32,676 bases of DNA from Ignavibacteriales bacterium (GTDB lineage Bacteria; Bacteroidota; Ignavibacteria; Ignavibacteriales; Ignavibacteriaceae). Location of the stretch: the NCBI GenBank assembly GCA_016182615.1, contig JACPGF010000448.1, positions 1 through 32,676 of the forward strand, in the 5' to 3' direction. Below are positions 27,401 through 32,676 of the stretch, piece after piece (the first letter of the stretch is position 1; each line of letters starts with the position of its first letter). Position numbers and translations under genes: made by a program. Under the pieces are notes generated by a model. It saw only the letters and a program-made list of their open reading frames with translations. It did not search any database and was not told the DNA's origin.

Positions 27401-27641
27401 CATTTGCATTGTAGGTTAAGCTAACGCTTCCATCCATGCCCCCTGCAAATTGCAATGGGTAACCATATACAACACTCAAATTGCCGTCGTAATCGGAGAT
27501 GATTTCGTTACCCGAGGATGAAAAACTAGCAGAATTGACGAAACCACGCTCGTTGAATTTTTCTGAAGTAGATTCCTCAAGAAGGCTTTGTGAATAAAAT
27601 GCCTGGCTGAAAACTATTGACAAAATAAAAAAGAACCTCAT
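21423..27641 (-). CDS. Full-length Rhs/YD-repeat toxin with HExxH metalloprotease-like tip
   Basis: This 2072-residue protein has a signal peptide (MRFFFILSIVFSQAFYSQS). The large N-terminal part includes a DNRLRE-like beta domain near 1000-1130. YD repeats run from about 1170 to 1800 (for example TTYTYDNLGNLTAKSSPDEG). The conserved RHS core follows (RYYDSELGRWLNVDPLADKY), ending at IDPNG (residue 1887). The last 185 residues are the variable tip, with TAGHEVDHVDFD (His1984-Glu1985-x-x-His1988), a zincin motif, and a possible third ligand in NNQEEAIS. RHS shells are known to encapsulate the tip toxin and deliver it to neighbouring cells. No T6SS gene is in the window, so export by Sec and then an unknown route is inferred. 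A GAAAGGG Shine-Dalgarno lies 6 nt before the ATG. It is the only gene here with all parts of an Rhs effector. Confidence 0.9.
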   Translation of the reverse strand: MRFFFILSIVFSQAFYSQSLLEESTSEKFNERGFVNSASFSSSGNEIISDYDGNLSVVYGYPLQFAGGMDGSVSLTYNANVEHRVFYDGIGLDWGEQSGFSLNKPEWILGFKGFALLVLNFENRWFSALKESGNGPQNGEYTVFHVPGYDYCTERYFNESPHKFDQIQLLMSDGSKKTLVNNSPEHNLRIGNYSETVRSNPALANVNFIDGTQILRKMTYWPGDGLQYYFEEDSVHYPDYASNLTRPLRTIWYLKNVINQQGDTLVFSYLPYETGKNSGRRMFEKCVFSEYSTQTTLCRGLAFKFNYVKFAFIGQTLLRGIEIFLGNRPLNYDPVTIALSDLSSGYDTTRQSSSHDRSIEVEYIKDFGGRIDFFKYADPVKTYSFDGTAIPPVHFNTTAHCIDSIKYFSGKISKFNYVPINTIYSPVKLKNTSGVNLDDFYQLSNRDRQTNYMVSRVTKSNLFAGIRKTVDETVYEYGNATAVNRYLTVESKYKKDSMKTTITRRNLLDLAANTAPPEIKTEKVFNYYPTLPRDGNASDYSGQTKLMYEKTILEDGSGTLIVNEWDEGTFESNFWHAYTGLFDLKRTTEFSLKGADVFFKNAKSYEYNYFEITNRQVLNDTKYRIGRTTEKDSMKNLYKYTAYRSPESTLNGNSSFYHTNLLAEEKIYTDAAVYSHKKTLYYGDNFYAGPTSAIELYCKPTAEINMLTLDTVKYIYNTSPQIVKAPDTIPNLNRYSLRKKLFSNGARLEFNYNVYDTLRTYCSDDGWGLINGQMVQLYPPKYKWIYTYPGKIVYTDGVVRDSSVSAEIWNNTTMPAEQQLIYPNANGIEDTIKQRTYYSGTGQPLVEVNANGFISDYDYDALNRLEKARFPGGYINPNTPVNPLAVTQQFSFPADKTTLYQYYKSTSYPPVVSNGDHSFMAAGYIKSHIGLPPGTGEIDGAVKNEATEGEIGSGEISEDPDAPTTASDTASYSGPGTDEPWTGNDPVDSTRICTGFLYHYFAKDMLQNVVSLNSAVYKVKALNATISGCQDNVFIMVPYFYNANNVLQAGTAVSGQFNNNSTLEINMTSVLQEFKNTNKKLAAIKFYAPLSIQESCDTNFGVKSFQFDPAVKPAMFITGVFNNVIDGVSAGSVEYAFDDTRNEVTMTKRLSMDVNDFRSIASLFSFDSYGQLRTVKAMQPDLSFALRDSTSFNFTGKPDFNSDAMNRRTATSYDGFGRPVSVKFLAGTESGSTQQKMVYTLHNDNQCFEQEMLVDEKNDTVFKFLDRFGNVTSTRAGGAATTFAYDQLNRLLAVTSPMGKQTTYTYDNLGNLTAKSSPDEGFTGMKYDKYGRLRFVKRDGSSTAENIVYTRYDKLGRPFLKGVINTALWPQLNGDDEYVSAPNSFENHEADTANMIMQYMYDKKVVFGAFKKMPVVSWLNNLANTVGRLMALAHRDKPGGPWGYKMYSYDSRGRVAKFYQCFPSGGSWVITENSYDHAGNLVKQSVDNKMYYWYNYDHEGKLSQVFSSMVNNRATAVPDARYVYNRAAQIDSLVLPYAGNKKIAYTYNQFRGWVTGISMPGVFTESLGYYPDGNVEQQNIIQAGMGGQWAQLGFNYMYNNRKELLQAFCNTDADKAEYFTYDEDGNMLSKYRSGKQIAYQYQQGNNLLAGITVDENNGSQAYPFLYDSRGNITFHLRKGLSSFDYDHRNLPLQMSTPQGMVKYRYDESGNRIEKIQGGVTEGYIRDHTGREMALHSSTEGYKYFNLFGNGSIGRVDVGSRDVVFIDPESGVAETSKVRVDSRRYYVQDHLGSNRVTIDTTGTVLNAQDYYAFGEILRSYNNSSPNERYDYTGKERDTESGLNYHGARYYDSELGRWLNVDPLADKYPGWSGYNYCMNNPLRFIDPNGMEIDDSGVQDDQAWQDYANSEVGRKRLAPFRKGGKFEKVKVVIKKGKLPTTTMGDKNGTADLSEGKEDKYLITLSEKLNMNNTSDKSFLETVETAGHEVDHVDFDVRKNHGLVEETFKNYIERDNNQEEAISIPQYINDRISLVKEVNKKYNLGVSNKEIDKIVKSFWGYNSAAYKQVNWKPIRK
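21982..22596 (-). repeat. RHS core repeat, copy 1 (inside the full-length gene)
   Basis: This is the C-terminal core section of the full-length Rhs gene, the reference for the truncated copies at 16720-17296, 18442-19072 and 20219-20505. Many stretches are near-identical between copies. The block VVFIDPESGVAETSKV is special to this copy. Confidence 0.85.
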
Positions 27642-28022
27642 ATCTAACCCTTTCCCGTTTGGGGGTTTGTCTAAAAATACATAACCCTGTTTATGCTAAT
27701 CCGAAAAAAACATAATAGTGTTACTGATCCCGTTAAATGGAACAAGAATTATTCTTGTTTTATAAAATGAATTGATATATGCTGGCTATTTCAACATATA
27801 CAAACTTCTGCTATTCTTTATTAAATATTACGCAACCTGACTTTAAGTATTAGCGCTTGAAAAAGACTCAGTAAAAAGAGAATGGTAAAATTGTTCGCTT
27901 CTATCTTTCCATTGGAATAGAACATCACCTTATTATTACATACATGTTATTACAAAATTATTTTGTTTTTAGCGAATTTCAAAGCGAAATTTTCAGGAAT
28001 AACTAGTAGAAGCATTCTAATC
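27642..28022. other. Upstream region of the Rhs gene
   Basis: The 381 bases between the Rhs start codon and the left end of the IS must hold the Rhs promoter, unless the IS provides one. The only structure I see is the dyad at 27741-27759. No reading frame looks real. Confidence 0.5.
27741..27759. promoter_or_regulatory. 19-bp dyad, possible operator of the Rhs gene
   Basis: AACAAGAA and TTCTTGTT form a perfect 8-bp inverted repeat around TTA, 100 bp upstream of the Rhs ATG. It is followed by another palindrome, TTTTATAAAA. The spacing of half-sites is typical of a dimeric repressor site. The regulator is unknown. Confidence 0.35.
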
Positions 28023-28052
28023 CCTAACCACCGCCAACCAATACGTATGCTA
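28023..28052 (+). repeat. Left terminal inverted repeat of the IS
   Basis: It begins CCTAACCACCGCC and ends ATACGTATGCTA, matching the reverse complement of 29571-29599 with a few mismatches and one gap in the middle. Confidence 0.85.
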
Positions 28053-28130
28053 AATTCTATAAAACCATAAATAACACTTGTATATAGGGATTGTATTGCT
28101 TTTTTTAGCATCCGTAAATACGGAGTTCAT

Positions 28131-29573
28131 ATGTCCTTTCCCGATTGGATTGAAAAATTTCGAAAGCCAAAAACAGAAATTCGGTTTTTGAATGGTCAGT
28201 ATTATATCTATTCGATTTCTTATAAGTATTCAGCCGAATTGAAACGAACTAAGAAAATCACAGGGAAACTATTGGGAAAAATTACCGAAAACGATGGGTT
28301 CATACAAAGTCAAAAGGATAAACTTCGCGATATGCCACACGGGAGTATTCATGTCGCTGAATTCGGGGTTTATGAATTGTTTCTTTCTCATATGGAAAAG
28401 GAAACCAAATATCTTGAAAAAGCCTTTGCCGATTCTTATATCGATTGGAAACAAATAATTGCTATGGCAATGATCCGATTCATATATCAATCCCCTATAA
28501 AAATGATGGATTTTCATTGGTATAACTCTTACTTCCATACGCAGTGGGGTATCTCGTTGAGCGATAAACAGATATCAGCTCTGCTTCGTGAATTAGGCGA
28601 TAGCCGCGACAATATTTTGGCTTATTTCCGGCAGTTTTCCACAGTTGGAGCACATCTGTTAATTGACACGACCAATATTCCGAGTCGGTCAACGAAAATT
28701 GAAAGCGTTCGTCTTGGATATAGCAGAGACATGTCCTTTACGCCGCAAACAAATCTGTTCTTTATCTTCTCATTAGAACTACAAATGCCGGTTTATTACA
28801 GAGTAGTGCCGGGAAACATCAGGGATGTGAAGTCATTTACGCTCAGCCTCCAGGAAAGCGGAATTCCCAATGTCGTGATTGTGGCCGACAAAGGCTTCCA
28901 TTGAAATAAGAACATCAAATTACTTGATGAGTCAACGATGCGCTATGTTCTGCCTTTGCGGAGGAATAACTCATTAATAAACTATCGCCCTTTACAAAAA
29001 GGCGCAAAGAAGGAGCTTACGGATTATTTTGATTTTGACGGACGCATTATCTGGTATTATGAGCATATCAGTACCGGAAAGAGAGTGATCACCTTTTTTG
29101 ATCAACAATTAAAGGTTCAGGAAGAACAAGATTATTTGAGAAGAATCATTACGCATCCGGACGGATATACGAAGGAAAGTTTTTTCAAAAAACAATTCGA
29201 GTTGGGGACTTTGAGTTGCATCACCAATCTTCCGGATAGCGCTGAGAAAGTATATCACATTTACAAATGTCGTGGTCAGGTAGAACAAGTCTTTGATACG
29301 TATAAGAACTTTTTGGATGCTGATCGAACCTATATGCAAAATGAAAAGGCTCTCGATGGCTGGAGCTTTATCAATTTTTTAGCGGTTCAAGCTTACTACA
29401 AAATATATCAACGAATGAAGCAAAAAAAACTTCTGAAAAAGTTTTCAGTTGAGGATATAGTTCATATTGCCATGAAGAAGAGGAAACTACGAATAGGAAC
29501 TAGTTGGACAGATTCAGAGATAACTAAGAAACATATTGATCTAATTGCCAAGATTATGCCTCAGAAAACATAG
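28131..29573 (+). pseudogene. IS4-superfamily DDE transposase interrupted by one in-frame TGA
   Basis: Two frames (28131-28904 and 28938-29573) are in the same phase and together make one 480-codon transposase. They are separated only by TGA at 28902-28904 (codon 258) and 11 further sense codons. The catalytic Asp179 is in LLIDTTNIPSR and the second Asp253 is in VIVADKGFH, immediately before the TGA. Glu385 lies in YKCRGQVEQVFDTYK, an exact Y(2)R(3)E(6)K signature. Relatives usually carry a Ser, Tyr or Asn codon at the TGA position (DKGFYS-like), so a single substitution, such as TCA to TGA, explains it. Everything else is intact, so the inactivation looks recent. A sequencing error is also possible. 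Confidence 0.85.
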
Positions 29574-29599
29574 CATACGTATTTTGCGGCGGAGTTAGG
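29571..29599 (-). repeat. Right terminal inverted repeat of the IS
   Basis: It starts TAGCATACGTAT and ends GGAGTTAGG. Its first three bases are the transposase stop codon. Confidence 0.85.
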
Positions 29600-29658
29600 T
29601 TTTAAACATACAAGGGGCGGAATTCCATAATGGAGCCTCCAAAAACCGGTGCCGCTTG

Positions 29659-30144
29659 TTACTGCAATTGCAGCAGGCAGACGGAATACGCGGCAATGCC
29701 CTCTTCACGGCCAATAGAGCCAAGCTTTTCTGTTGTTGTTGCTTTTATTGAAATCTGCGAAGTTTCCACCTCGAGAATCCCGGCAATAACACTTTGCATC
29801 TCAGGAACATACTTCATAATCTTTGGGGCTTCAGCCAGCACCATAATATCTGCATTGCAGAGCGTGTATCCCTCGGCCCGTACCAGTTTATACGTGTGTG
29901 CAAGCAGCACTTTGCTGTCTATGCCCTTGTACTGCATGTCCGTGTTCGGGAAGTGTTTACCGATATCACCCAATGCCAGCGCGCCCAAGAGCGAGTCGCA
30001 CAACGCGTGTAAAATTACATCCGCATCCGAGTGGCCTTCAAGACCCTTGTTATGCGGTATTTCCACACCACCGAGAAATAATTTACGCCCTTCTTCAAAA
30101 GGGTGTATGTCAAAACCGTTACCAATCCGTAATTGCTGTTTCAA
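29659..30144 (-). CDS. ispF: 2-C-methyl-D-erythritol 2,4-cyclodiphosphate synthase
   Basis: This 161-residue enzyme of the non-mevalonate isoprenoid pathway converts CDP-ME 2-phosphate to the cyclic diphosphate with release of CMP. Zinc ligands Asp12 and His14 are in RIGNGFDIHPF and His46 is in DADVILHALCD. LFLGGVEIPHNKGLEGHSDA and ALALGDIGKHFPNTD are also typical, and the length is standard. The start is TTG at 30144-30142, overlapping the acylphosphatase stop as TTGA, so translation is probably coupled. It is the last gene of the era operon, and the IS right end lies 59 nt beyond its stop codon. Confidence 0.95.
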   Translation of the reverse strand: MKQQLRIGNGFDIHPFEEGRKLFLGGVEIPHNKGLEGHSDADVILHALCDSLLGALALGDIGKHFPNTDMQYKGIDSKVLLAHTYKLVRAEGYTLCNADIMVLAEAPKIMKYVPEMQSVIAGILEVETSQISIKATTTEKLGSIGREEGIAAYSVCLLQLQ

Positions 30145-30425
30145 TGCCGTACTTCAAATGTGATAAATTCGTTAGTGGCTTCACGCCAGTCAATAGTTGC
30201 CCGCTGTACTATCGCGCTCCGCGGGCCTGATTTCTGCGCCTCGAATAATTTTTGCAGTTTAGCTCGTTCGCCTTCAGCAATGGTTATCACATCGCCGTTA
30301 TACAGGTTTTTAACATAACCGGTAATACCGCCTATCTCGTCAACTCTCCGTTGTACAAAATACCGGAAACCGACACCTTGCACTAAACCAGAAACAACTA
30401 TCTCAGCACGGGCAAATGCAGCCAT
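30141..30425 (-). CDS. Acylphosphatase
   Basis: This 94-residue enzyme hydrolyses acyl phosphates. The signature VSGLVQGVGFRYF holds the phosphate-binding Arg21, and GYVKNLYNGDV holds Asn40. A longer in-frame start at 30590 exists but would overlap the transporter gene by over 160 bases and add a non-family N-terminus. The ATG at 30425 has AAGGA five bases upstream and gives the usual family length. The transporter stop is one base away and the ispF start overlaps the end by four bases, so it is a tightly packed operon. Confidence 0.92.
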   Translation of the reverse strand: MAAFARAEIVVSGLVQGVGFRYFVQRRVDEIGGITGYVKNLYNGDVITIAEGERAKLQKLFEAQKSGPRSAIVQRATIDWREATNEFITFEVRH

Positions 30426-30426
30426 A

Positions 30427-31329
30427 TTATTCCTTAGAAAATAATTCTGATACCAGTAAACCAGAAATGATACACGCGGCTCCAAACACGCCAAACACCG
30501 TGAACCGTTCCTGCAAGATAATAAAAGCAAACACGGAAGCAAATATCGGCTCCATGGAAAAAATAATACTTGCCCGTGTGGGTGTAACATATTTCTGGAA
30601 TTTCGTCTGCAAAGTTGTGGTGATAATTGTCGCGAGCAAGGCCGTGTACCCCACTGCGCGCAATACCTCGTAGTTCATGGTAAACTTTGGTATTTCAATG
30701 CCTGTCCCCGAAAGGACAAATAAAAAGATTCCGCTGCACAGAGCGGTAAAGGCAATCTGCATGTATGAGAGAAAAATGTAGTCCATATCCTTGCTGGTCA
30801 TATCAAGATACACGATGTAAACCGCGTACATGATGGCGCACAGCAGGGTAAGCGCATCCCCCGCGGTAAAATCGCTGCCAATCAAATAAATTACCTCAAA
30901 CAACGATGTTCCGGTACTTGAAAGAAATATTACTCCCACGAGAGCCAATAATATAGCCACGATGTTAGCTTTTCCCGGCGGGCGGCGCTGAAGTATGGTT
31001 TGAAACAGCGGGGTAAACACAACAAACAATTCGGTGATAAATGCCGACTTGACCGCGCTGGTGTATTTTAACCCGACGGTTTGCGCGGCAAAACTGATAA
31101 AGTATATTGCCGAAAGTATGGTCGCTTCTTTCCAGTGCGTTGCGGTGGCTGTCCTGAACCGCTTGAACGCGAAAGGCAGCATAACCAAAGCGGCTATGGT
31201 AAACCGTGAGGTAATAAAAGCCATGGGAGATGCATATTGCAATGCTGATTTAATCAGCGCGAAAGTTCCGCCCCAGATAAGCGTGGTTAACAGTAACGCG
31301 GACTCTGCCCGGTATTTATACGTTTTCAG
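30427..31329 (-). CDS. EamA/DMT-family transporter with probable CTG start
   Basis: This is a drug/metabolite transporter superfamily membrane protein with ten hydrophobic segments in two EamA repeats. The second repeat includes ALLATIITTTLQTKFQKYVT, PTRASIIFSMEPIFASVFAF. A start at 31242 would cut off the first membrane helix. Extending the frame gives YKYRAESALLLTTLIWGGTF and ALIKSAL before it, the standard EamA opening. The only suitable start is CTG at 31329, six bases after AGAGGA, giving 300 residues, the normal size. It follows the era stop codon by two bases. The substrate is unknown. Confidence 0.85.
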   Translation of the reverse strand: MKTYKYRAESALLLTTLIWGGTFALIKSALQYASPMAFITSRFTIAALVMLPFAFKRFRTATATHWKEATILSAIYFISFAAQTVGLKYTSAVKSAFITELFVVFTPLFQTILQRRPPGKANIVAILLALVGVIFLSSTGTSLFEVIYLIGSDFTAGDALTLLCAIMYAVYIVYLDMTSKDMDYIFLSYMQIAFTALCSGIFLFVLSGTGIEIPKFTMNYEVLRAVGYTALLATIITTTLQTKFQKYVTPTRASIIFSMEPIFASVFAFIILQERFTVFGVFGAACIISGLLVSELFSKE

Positions 31330-31331
31330 GG

Positions 31332-32249
31332 TTAGTCCTCTTTTATATCATACCCGAATTGCCTGAGGGCACGGGCATCTGTCCGCCAGCCGTCACGCAC
31401 TTTTACCCGTAACTCCAAATACACCGGATGCTCAAGAAACTCTTCTATACCTGCACGGGCAAGCTCACCAAGCTTTTTAATCTGCTCGCCTTTTTTGCCA
31501 ATGAGTATGCTTTTTTGCGAGTTACGCTCGATATAAATCATCGCGGCGATATAGTGCTTGCTGTTTTCCCGCTCGGTAAATTCTTCTATCACAATTTCAC
31601 TGCTGTATGGTATTTCATCGTGGTACAGCTCAAGTATTTTTTCACGCACGATTTCAGAAACAAAAAACCGCTCAATTTCATCGGAAACAATATCGTCGGG
31701 AAAATATTTCGGATGAATGGGCATACATTCAGCAACAAAACGTATCACATCCGGTACATTTTGCCCGTTCAGCGCGCTAATAGGGATGATATGCTTAAAT
31801 ACTTTTGTTTGCTCTGCTTCTGCAATTGCCTTTTCAAGTATTTCAGGCTGTGCTTTGTCTATTTTATTAAGCAGCAGAATCGCGGGTCTGCGTGAAATTC
31901 GGGGGAACTGTTCAAGCAGCTTTTCAATATATTTTAATCCGCCGTCGCCGAGTTCCGTTATATCGGCAATAATTAAAAAAACGTCCGCGTCGCCAAGTGC
32001 AAGATACACGTGGCTCATCATCTTTTCCTGCAGGAGATATTTCGGCTCGATAATACCGGGGGTGTCCATAAAAATCACCTGAAACTCCGGTTCGTTGAGG
32101 ATACCGAGTATTTTTTTTCGCGTTGTTTGAGGCTTAGGATTGGTAATAACCAGTTTTTGGCCCAGAATCGCGTTTAACAGGGTAGATTTTCCCGCGTTTG
32201 GCTTGCCAATGATGGCAGCATAGCCGCAGCGAATAGTTTGTTGGGACAT
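31332..32249 (-). CDS. era: GTPase Era
   Basis: This 305-residue GTPase is needed for 16S rRNA maturation and 30S assembly. G1 is GKPNAGKS at 15-22. The switch I TTRKKI is at 42-47, G3 DTPG at 62-65 and G4 NKID at 128-131. The G5-like ISALNG follows. A C-terminal KH RNA-binding domain (SILIGKKGEQIKKLGELAR) comes after a long linker. The sequence and length match the family well. It is the first gene of a minus-strand operon with the transporter, acylphosphatase and ispF, and diverges from tRNA-Leu across 78 nt that must contain both promoters. Confidence 0.97.
   Translation of the reverse strand: MSQQTIRCGYAAIIGKPNAGKSTLLNAILGQKLVITNPKPQTTRKKILGILNEPEFQVIFMDTPGIIEPKYLLQEKMMSHVYLALGDADVFLIIADITELGDGGLKYIEKLLEQFPRISRRPAILLLNKIDKAQPEILEKAIAEAEQTKVFKHIIPISALNGQNVPDVIRFVAECMPIHPKYFPDDIVSDEIERFFVSEIVREKILELYHDEIPYSSEIVIEEFTERENSKHYIAAMIYIERNSQKSILIGKKGEQIKKLGELARAGIEEFLEHPVYLELRVKVRDGWRTDARALRQFGYDIKED
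31336..31341 (-). promoter_or_regulatory. Shine-Dalgarno AGAGGA deciding the CTG start of the transporter
   Basis: AGAGGA on the minus strand lies inside the last codons of era, six bases before the CTG at 31329. No ATG, GTG or TTG is available near it in the right frame. Confidence 0.6.
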
Positions 32250-32327
32250 ATTTTATAAATGACAGTGAAAATTGTATATTTAAAGTTTAAATGTATAATA
32301 TTTACGGCTAATAAACGTAAACTACCT

Positions 32328-32409
32328 GCGGATATGGCGGAATTGGTAGACGCGCCAGACTTAGGATCTGGTGGAGAGATCCGTGGGGGTTCGAGTCCCC
32401 CTCTCCGCA
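32328..32409 (+). tRNA. tRNA-Leu (anticodon UAG)
   Basis: The 82-nt tRNA has the long variable arm of class II. Its anticodon stem is CCAGA/TCTGG with loop CTTAGGA, and its T-arm is GGGGG-TTCGAGT-CCCCC. The acceptor stem GCGGATA/TCTCCGC has one mismatch (T6 opposite C67), unusual but otherwise sound. The discriminator is A and CCA is not encoded. Confidence 0.95.
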
Positions 32410-32422
32410 CTAACATTTTATT

Positions 32423-32430
32423 GAAAGAGG
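32423..32430 (+). promoter_or_regulatory. Shine-Dalgarno GAAAGAGG deciding the TTG start of tig
   Basis: This purine-rich site lies six bases before TTG at 32437. No ATG exists in the frame between the tRNA and the first family-conserved residues. Confidence 0.65.
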
Positions 32431-32436
32431 TTATCA

Positions 32437-32676
32437 TTGGATACAAATATAACTCCGATACACGAATCTGAATCGGAAATTGAAATTACCCTGACACCGG
32501 AAGAATATGCCGCTGATTTTGAAAAGGCCTATCAGAAACAACTGAAAAAAGTTAACGTACCCGGTTTCCGGAAAGGGAAAGTCCCGAAAAATGTTGTTGA
32601 AAAAATGTTCGGCAATGCTTTAAAATATGATGCAGCGGAAGAAGTTGCCAACAGCAAATTTTTTGATTATGTGGAA
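32437..32676 (+). CDS. tig: Trigger factor, N-terminal part, cut by the window end
   Basis: Eighty codons from a TTG start encode the ribosome-binding domain of the trigger factor chaperone/prolyl isomerase. The ribosome-contact signature is VPGFRKGKVPK, preceded by EIEITLTPEEYAADFEKAYQ and followed by NVVEKMFGNAL. The protein binds ribosomal protein L23 at the exit tunnel and shields nascent chains. The rest lies beyond the window. It may be co-transcribed with tRNA-Leu 27 nt upstream. Confidence 0.93.
   Translation, partial: MDTNITPIHESESEIEITLTPEEYAADFEKAYQKQLKKVNVPGFRKGKVPKNVVEKMFGNALKYDAAEEVANSKFFDYVE

Larger units (their letters stand above)
28023..29599 (+). mobile_element. IS4/IS1634-like insertion sequence, 1577 bp
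   Basis: The element is bounded by 29-30-bp imperfect terminal inverted repeats that share CCTAAC at the tip and ATACGTATGCTA on the inner side. It has one transposase gene with the IS4 Y-R-E-K motif. The transposase stop codon lies inside the right repeat. I could not see a clear target-site duplication: the left flank ends CTAATC and the right begins TTTTAA. It sits 381 bp upstream of the Rhs gene start, reading away from it. Confidence 0.88.

Noticed and set aside
15969-27641. Type VI secretion or PAAR-linked Rhs effector
   Set aside because: The full-length gene has a Sec signal peptide, no PAAR motif was seen at its N-terminus, and no VgrG, Hcp or EagR-like gene is in the window.
28902-28904. 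Selenocysteine or programmed recoding at the transposase TGA
   Set aside because: The family has no Sec at this site and I see no convincing SECIS-like hairpin just downstream. A point mutation is the simplest reading.
30426-30590. Extended N-terminus of acylphosphatase
   Set aside because: The extra 55 residues overlap the transporter gene and do not look like acylphosphatase. The internal ATG at 30425 has a good ribosome site and gives the standard length.
1-32676. CRISPR array, rRNA genes, riboswitches
   Set aside because: No regularly spaced short repeats, rRNA segments or recognisable riboswitch cores were seen on either strand.

Overview
The window looks like chromosomal DNA of a Gram-negative member of the Bacteroidota/Chlorobi (FCB) group, most likely an Ignavibacteria-type lineage. 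The main clue is the secreted protein at 581-3442. It ends in a type IX secretion sorting domain that opens with the NYPNPFNPST motif common in Ignavibacteria. Moderate GC, weak Shine-Dalgarno signals and several non-ATG starts fit. The lineage call is inference from motifs only.

Left part (1-15561): a frameshifted gene remnant, the T9SS cargo protein, a decayed IS4-type transposase, a DUF1648/SIMPL membrane gene pair, a secreted-type esterase gene, an S9 peptidase with a strong terminator, a TPR-containing histidine kinase, an AAA_14/DUF4143 ATPase, tRNA-Ala(CGC), and an operon of a YgeY-type M20 hydrolase with an ornithine/YgeW-type carbamoyltransferase.

Centre (15969-27641, all minus strand): an Rhs/YD-repeat toxin locus. 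One full-length gene (2072 aa, signal peptide, YD repeats, RHS core, variable C-terminal tip) is followed by its candidate immunity gene. Three 5'-truncated RHS-core modules come next. Each carries a different tip, and two are followed at 4-6 nt by a different small gene. The core is repeated four times at nucleotide level, so recombination through it could replace the tip of the expressed gene. Two tips carry an HExxH zinc-protease motif and their partner genes encode Sec signal peptides. A third tip is a glycine-zipper-like hydrophobic domain with a partner lacking a signal peptide. The fourth has NEVTH where the others have HExxH and has no visible partner gene. This cassette array is the most interesting part of the window.

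Right part (28023-32676): an IS4/IS1634-like insertion sequence with clear terminal inverted repeats, whose transposase has one in-frame TGA. Next is a tight minus-strand operon, era - EamA transporter - acylphosphatase - ispF, then plus-strand tRNA-Leu(UAG) and the 5' end of the trigger factor gene. In the operon the EamA gene appears to start at CTG and ispF at TTG, both coupled to the preceding gene.
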